Below, in pieces: positions 5,826-7,518 of a stretch of DNA of 7,518 nucleotides. Within the stretch, counting starts at the first letter, position 1. Every line of letters begins with the position of its first letter. The stretch covers positions 1 to 7,518 of the forward strand of contig JAGPFT010000132.1 in the NCBI GenBank assembly GCA_018056405.1. The letters run 5' to 3'. Below the pieces are notes generated by a model. It saw only the letters and a list, made by a program, of their open reading frames with translations, searched no databases and had not been told where the DNA came from. Both the position numbers and the translations under genes were made by a program. Origin of the DNA: Anaerolineae bacterium (lineage in GTDB: Bacteria; Chloroflexota; Anaerolineae; Aggregatilineales; Aggregatilineaceae).

Positions 5826-7100
5826 GCGCTTCCAGGCCCTCACGACATTGTGCGGCATGTGCTGCCCAACGGCATCGTGATTCTGGTGCGCGAGAACCCG
5901 GAGGTGGCCTCCGTCGTCGTCCAGGGAGTGCTCGACACCGGCAGCCTGGACGACGGGCCGGGGCAGGAGGGCCTGGCGTCGTTCGTGGCGGCGATGCTCT
6001 TGCGCGGCACTGAGACGCGCGACTTCCAGACCATTCACGAGTTGCTGGAGGGCAGCGGCGCAGCCCTGGGACTCAGCGCCGGCTTGCACCATACGGGGTT
6101 CAGCGGCAGGAGTTTGGCCGAAGACCTGCCGTTGCTGGTCGAGCTGCTGGCCGACGCGGTGCGCTGCCCAGCCTTCCCGGATGAGCAGATCGAGCGCCTG
6201 CGCGGGCAATTCGTGACTGCGCTCAAGATTCAGGAACAAGACACACGCTATGTGGCAGGGCGCATGTTCCGCGAGCTGGTGTACGGCGAGGCGCATCCCT
6301 ACCACCGCCCGCCGGATGGGACGTTGGAGACTGTGACGCGCATTGCCCGCGACCGTCTGGTGGACTTTCACCGGCAGTGCTTCGGGCCGCGCGGCATGAT
6401 CGTCGTCGTGGTGGGCGCGGTTCAGGCGGAGGCGGTCTGCCGGCTCGTCGAGCAGCACTTCGGCGACTGGGACAACCCCGGCCAGCGACTTCCACCAGAA
6501 CTGCCGCCAGTCCCGGCATTGGCGGGCATTGTCCGGCGCGAGGCGGCTCTGCCCGGCAAGAGCCAGGCGGATATTGTGCTCGGCGCAAGCGGGCCGTCGC
6601 GCTTTGCCGAAGACTGGCAGGCGGCGAACATGGCTAATCACATTCTCGGCGTCTTCGGGATGTACGGGCGCATTGGCGCGCACGTGCGCGAGAAGCTGGG
6701 TCTGGCCTACTATAGCTTCAGCCGGCTGGACGGCGGGCTGGGGCCAGGACCCTGGCGGGTCATTGCCGGGGTCAATCCGGCCAATGTCGAAGAGGCTGTG
6801 CAGGCGATTGTGGCGGAACTGCGCCGCATCACGCAGGAGCCGGTTGCTGAGGGCGAACTGGCCGACAGCAAGGCGAACTTCATCGGTCGGCTGCCCCTCC
6901 AGCTTGAGTCGAGCGAGGGCGTGGCCGGTTCCATCCTGGGCATGGAGCTTTACGGACTCGGTCTGGACTACCTGCAGCGCTACACGCAGGAGATCGAAGC
7001 AATCACAGCGGACCAGGTGCGGGAGGCGGCGCGTCGCTATCTCGATCCAGAGGCTTTCGCCCTGGCGGTGGCTGGGCCAGATCGGGGCGCGGCGCAGTAG
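5802..7100 (+). CDS. M16 family protein lacking the zinc site, probable non-catalytic partner subunit
   Basis: This 432-residue M16-fold protein aligns with its upstream neighbour at GLASFVAAMLLRGTET (57-72). The positions of the two zinc histidines and the catalytic glutamate are S60, A64 and A63, so it cannot bind zinc in the usual way. In the second domain, IGAHVREKLGLAYYSFS (291-307) keeps the R/Y pair (R296 with Y303 or Y304). In M16B heterodimers, such as the Sphingomonas pair, this pair sits on the inactive subunit and contacts substrate in the active partner's cleft. The neighbour has HxxEH but no comparable motif, so the two look complementary. It therefore probably completes the protease rather than being a decayed gene; the frame is intact throughout. 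The N-terminus is an unusual Met-Met-Gly repeat. The start at 5802 is supported by the AGGAGG at 5786-5791, though ATGs at 5805-5823 are possible. Confidence 0.9.
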   Translation: MMGMMGMMALPGPHDIVRHVLPNGIVILVRENPEVASVVVQGVLDTGSLDDGPGQEGLASFVAAMLLRGTETRDFQTIHELLEGSGAALGLSAGLHHTGFSGRSLAEDLPLLVELLADAVRCPAFPDEQIERLRGQFVTALKIQEQDTRYVAGRMFRELVYGEAHPYHRPPDGTLETVTRIARDRLVDFHRQCFGPRGMIVVVVGAVQAEAVCRLVEQHFGDWDNPGQRLPPELPPVPALAGIVRREAALPGKSQADIVLGASGPSRFAEDWQAANMANHILGVFGMYGRIGAHVREKLGLAYYSFSRLDGGLGPGPWRVIAGVNPANVEEAVQAIVAELRRITQEPVAEGELADSKANFIGRLPLQLESSEGVAGSILGMELYGLGLDYLQRYTQEIEAITADQVREAARRYLDPEAFALAVAGPDRGAAQ

Positions 7101-7134
7101 CCGTGCGACATGGCAAGGCGGGGGGCGGCGCATC

Positions 7135-7518
7135 ATGCTGCGCATCGGCGTAGACCTCATAGAAGTGGAGCGCATCCGGCAGGCAAGTGAGCGGCACGGC
7201 GAGCGCTTCTTCGCCCGCTTCTTCACCGCGACCGAACGCGCCCAGTGTGGCGACAACGCGGCGCGGCTGGCTGCCCGCTTCGCCGCCAAAGAAGCCGCGG
7301 CTAAGGCGCTCGGTACGGGCATCGGTGTCGTGCGCTGGCTGGACATCGAAATAGACTCGGATGACGGCGGCCAGCCTCACCTGCATTTACACGGGGCGGC
7401 GGCGGCTCGCGCGGCGCAAATGGGTTTGGAGGCGTGGCAGGTCAGCCTGAGCCACACGCGCGAGCACGCCATGGCTTTCGTCGTCGCCTATGGGCGCGAT
7501 GTCAGCGGGGAGGAGGGG
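7135..7518 (+). CDS. acpS: Holo-[acyl-carrier-protein] synthase, 3' end beyond window
   Basis: AcpS transfers 4'-phosphopantetheine from CoA to a serine of apo-acyl carrier protein, activating fatty-acid synthesis in the cytoplasm. The open frame gives 128 codons to the window edge with no stop. IGVDLIEVERI (4-14) carries the magnesium ligand D7. RFAAKEAAAKALGTG (48-62) holds the second acidic ligand, E53, and the conserved KExxxKALGTG. SLSHTREHAMAFVVA (104-118) is the conserved C-terminal strand with the SxSH motif. AcpS proteins are usually about 120-130 residues, so the stop is likely just past the edge; the acidic tail SGEEG is not a family feature. ATG 7135 is 34 bp after the M16 stop, with only a weak G-rich SD (about 7115-7126). 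The gene is probably in the M16 operon, with no evident functional link to the peptidases. Confidence 0.9.
   Translation, partial: MLRIGVDLIEVERIRQASERHGERFFARFFTATERAQCGDNAARLAARFAAKEAAAKALGTGIGVVRWLDIEIDSDDGGQPHLHLHGAAAARAAQMGLEAWQVSLSHTREHAMAFVVAYGRDVSGEEG

Noticed and set aside
4501..7100. M16 pair as part of a RiPP or PQQ-type maturation cluster.
   Set aside because: There is no precursor peptide, radical SAM enzyme or export gene in the window; the neighbours are hairpin repeats and acpS.
5802..7100. Second M16 gene as a decaying pseudogene because HxxEH is lost.
   Set aside because: The frame is intact at full length, it has a strong SD, overlaps its partner, and keeps the R/Y motif expected of a functional inactive subunit.
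5727..7346. Long open frame of 539 codons on the minus strand across the second M16 gene and into acpS.
   Set aside because: It is antisense to two clearly identified genes, and its translation is rich in Arg, Ala, His and Gln with no recognisable domain. Long antisense frames are expected in high-GC coding DNA.

Overview
The window is a GC-rich stretch of a bacterial chromosome carrying six genes, all on the + strand. Compact spacing, GTG/ATG starts with good Shine-Dalgarno (SD) sequences, near-consensus -10 boxes and intergenic hairpin repeats fit a free-living, high-GC, non-proteobacterial genome. The gene families and the style of the intergenic repeats resemble Chloroflexota (Anaerolineae/Chloroflexia-like). 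That placement is an impression, because no rRNA or other strong phylogenetic marker is present.

Positions 1-351 are non-coding. They hold an intrinsic terminator (34-66) for a gene lying to the left, a small inverted-repeat element built from a degenerate CGCAGAGA-type unit (157-240), and a plausible promoter (282-311). Positions 352-2744 hold a two-gene operon whose stop and start codons share one base: a multi-pass membrane protein of the lysylphosphatidylglycerol synthase TM/UPF0104 flippase-like family, then an FAD-dependent amine-oxidase-fold oxidoreductase. A 137-bp gap with an extended -10 promoter follows. Positions 2882-4198 encode a complete UDP-glucose/GDP-mannose dehydrogenase family enzyme with intact catalytic residues. 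Together these three genes suggest envelope glycan or glycolipid work: a nucleotide-sugar oxidase, a membrane lipid or lipid-sugar handling protein, and a flavoenzyme of unknown substrate. Only the dehydrogenase has a confidently predicted reaction.

Positions 4199-4500 are non-coding and hold two hairpin-forming repeats, a 94-bp compound palindrome and a perfect 12-bp stem, with no clear promoter. From 4501 a second operon begins. It encodes an M16 zinc metallopeptidase with the full HxxEH...E site, then a second M16 protein that has lost the zinc site but keeps the C-terminal R/Y pair, then a holo-[acyl-carrier-protein] synthase (AcpS) that runs off the right edge without a stop. The two M16 proteins most likely form an active/inactive heterodimer. 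Their junction is an ATGA overlap lying inside three perfect copies of a 9-bp repeat, GGTATGATG, which gives the second protein a Met/Gly-repeat N-terminus with six in-frame ATGs.

Most of the window is ordinary core or accessory metabolism. I see no defence system, phage, transposase, CRISPR array or tRNA/rRNA. The points most worth a second look are the repeat-embedded start/stop junction between the M16 genes, the split active/inactive M16 pair, the flippase-flavoenzyme pairing, and the three intergenic inverted-repeat elements.
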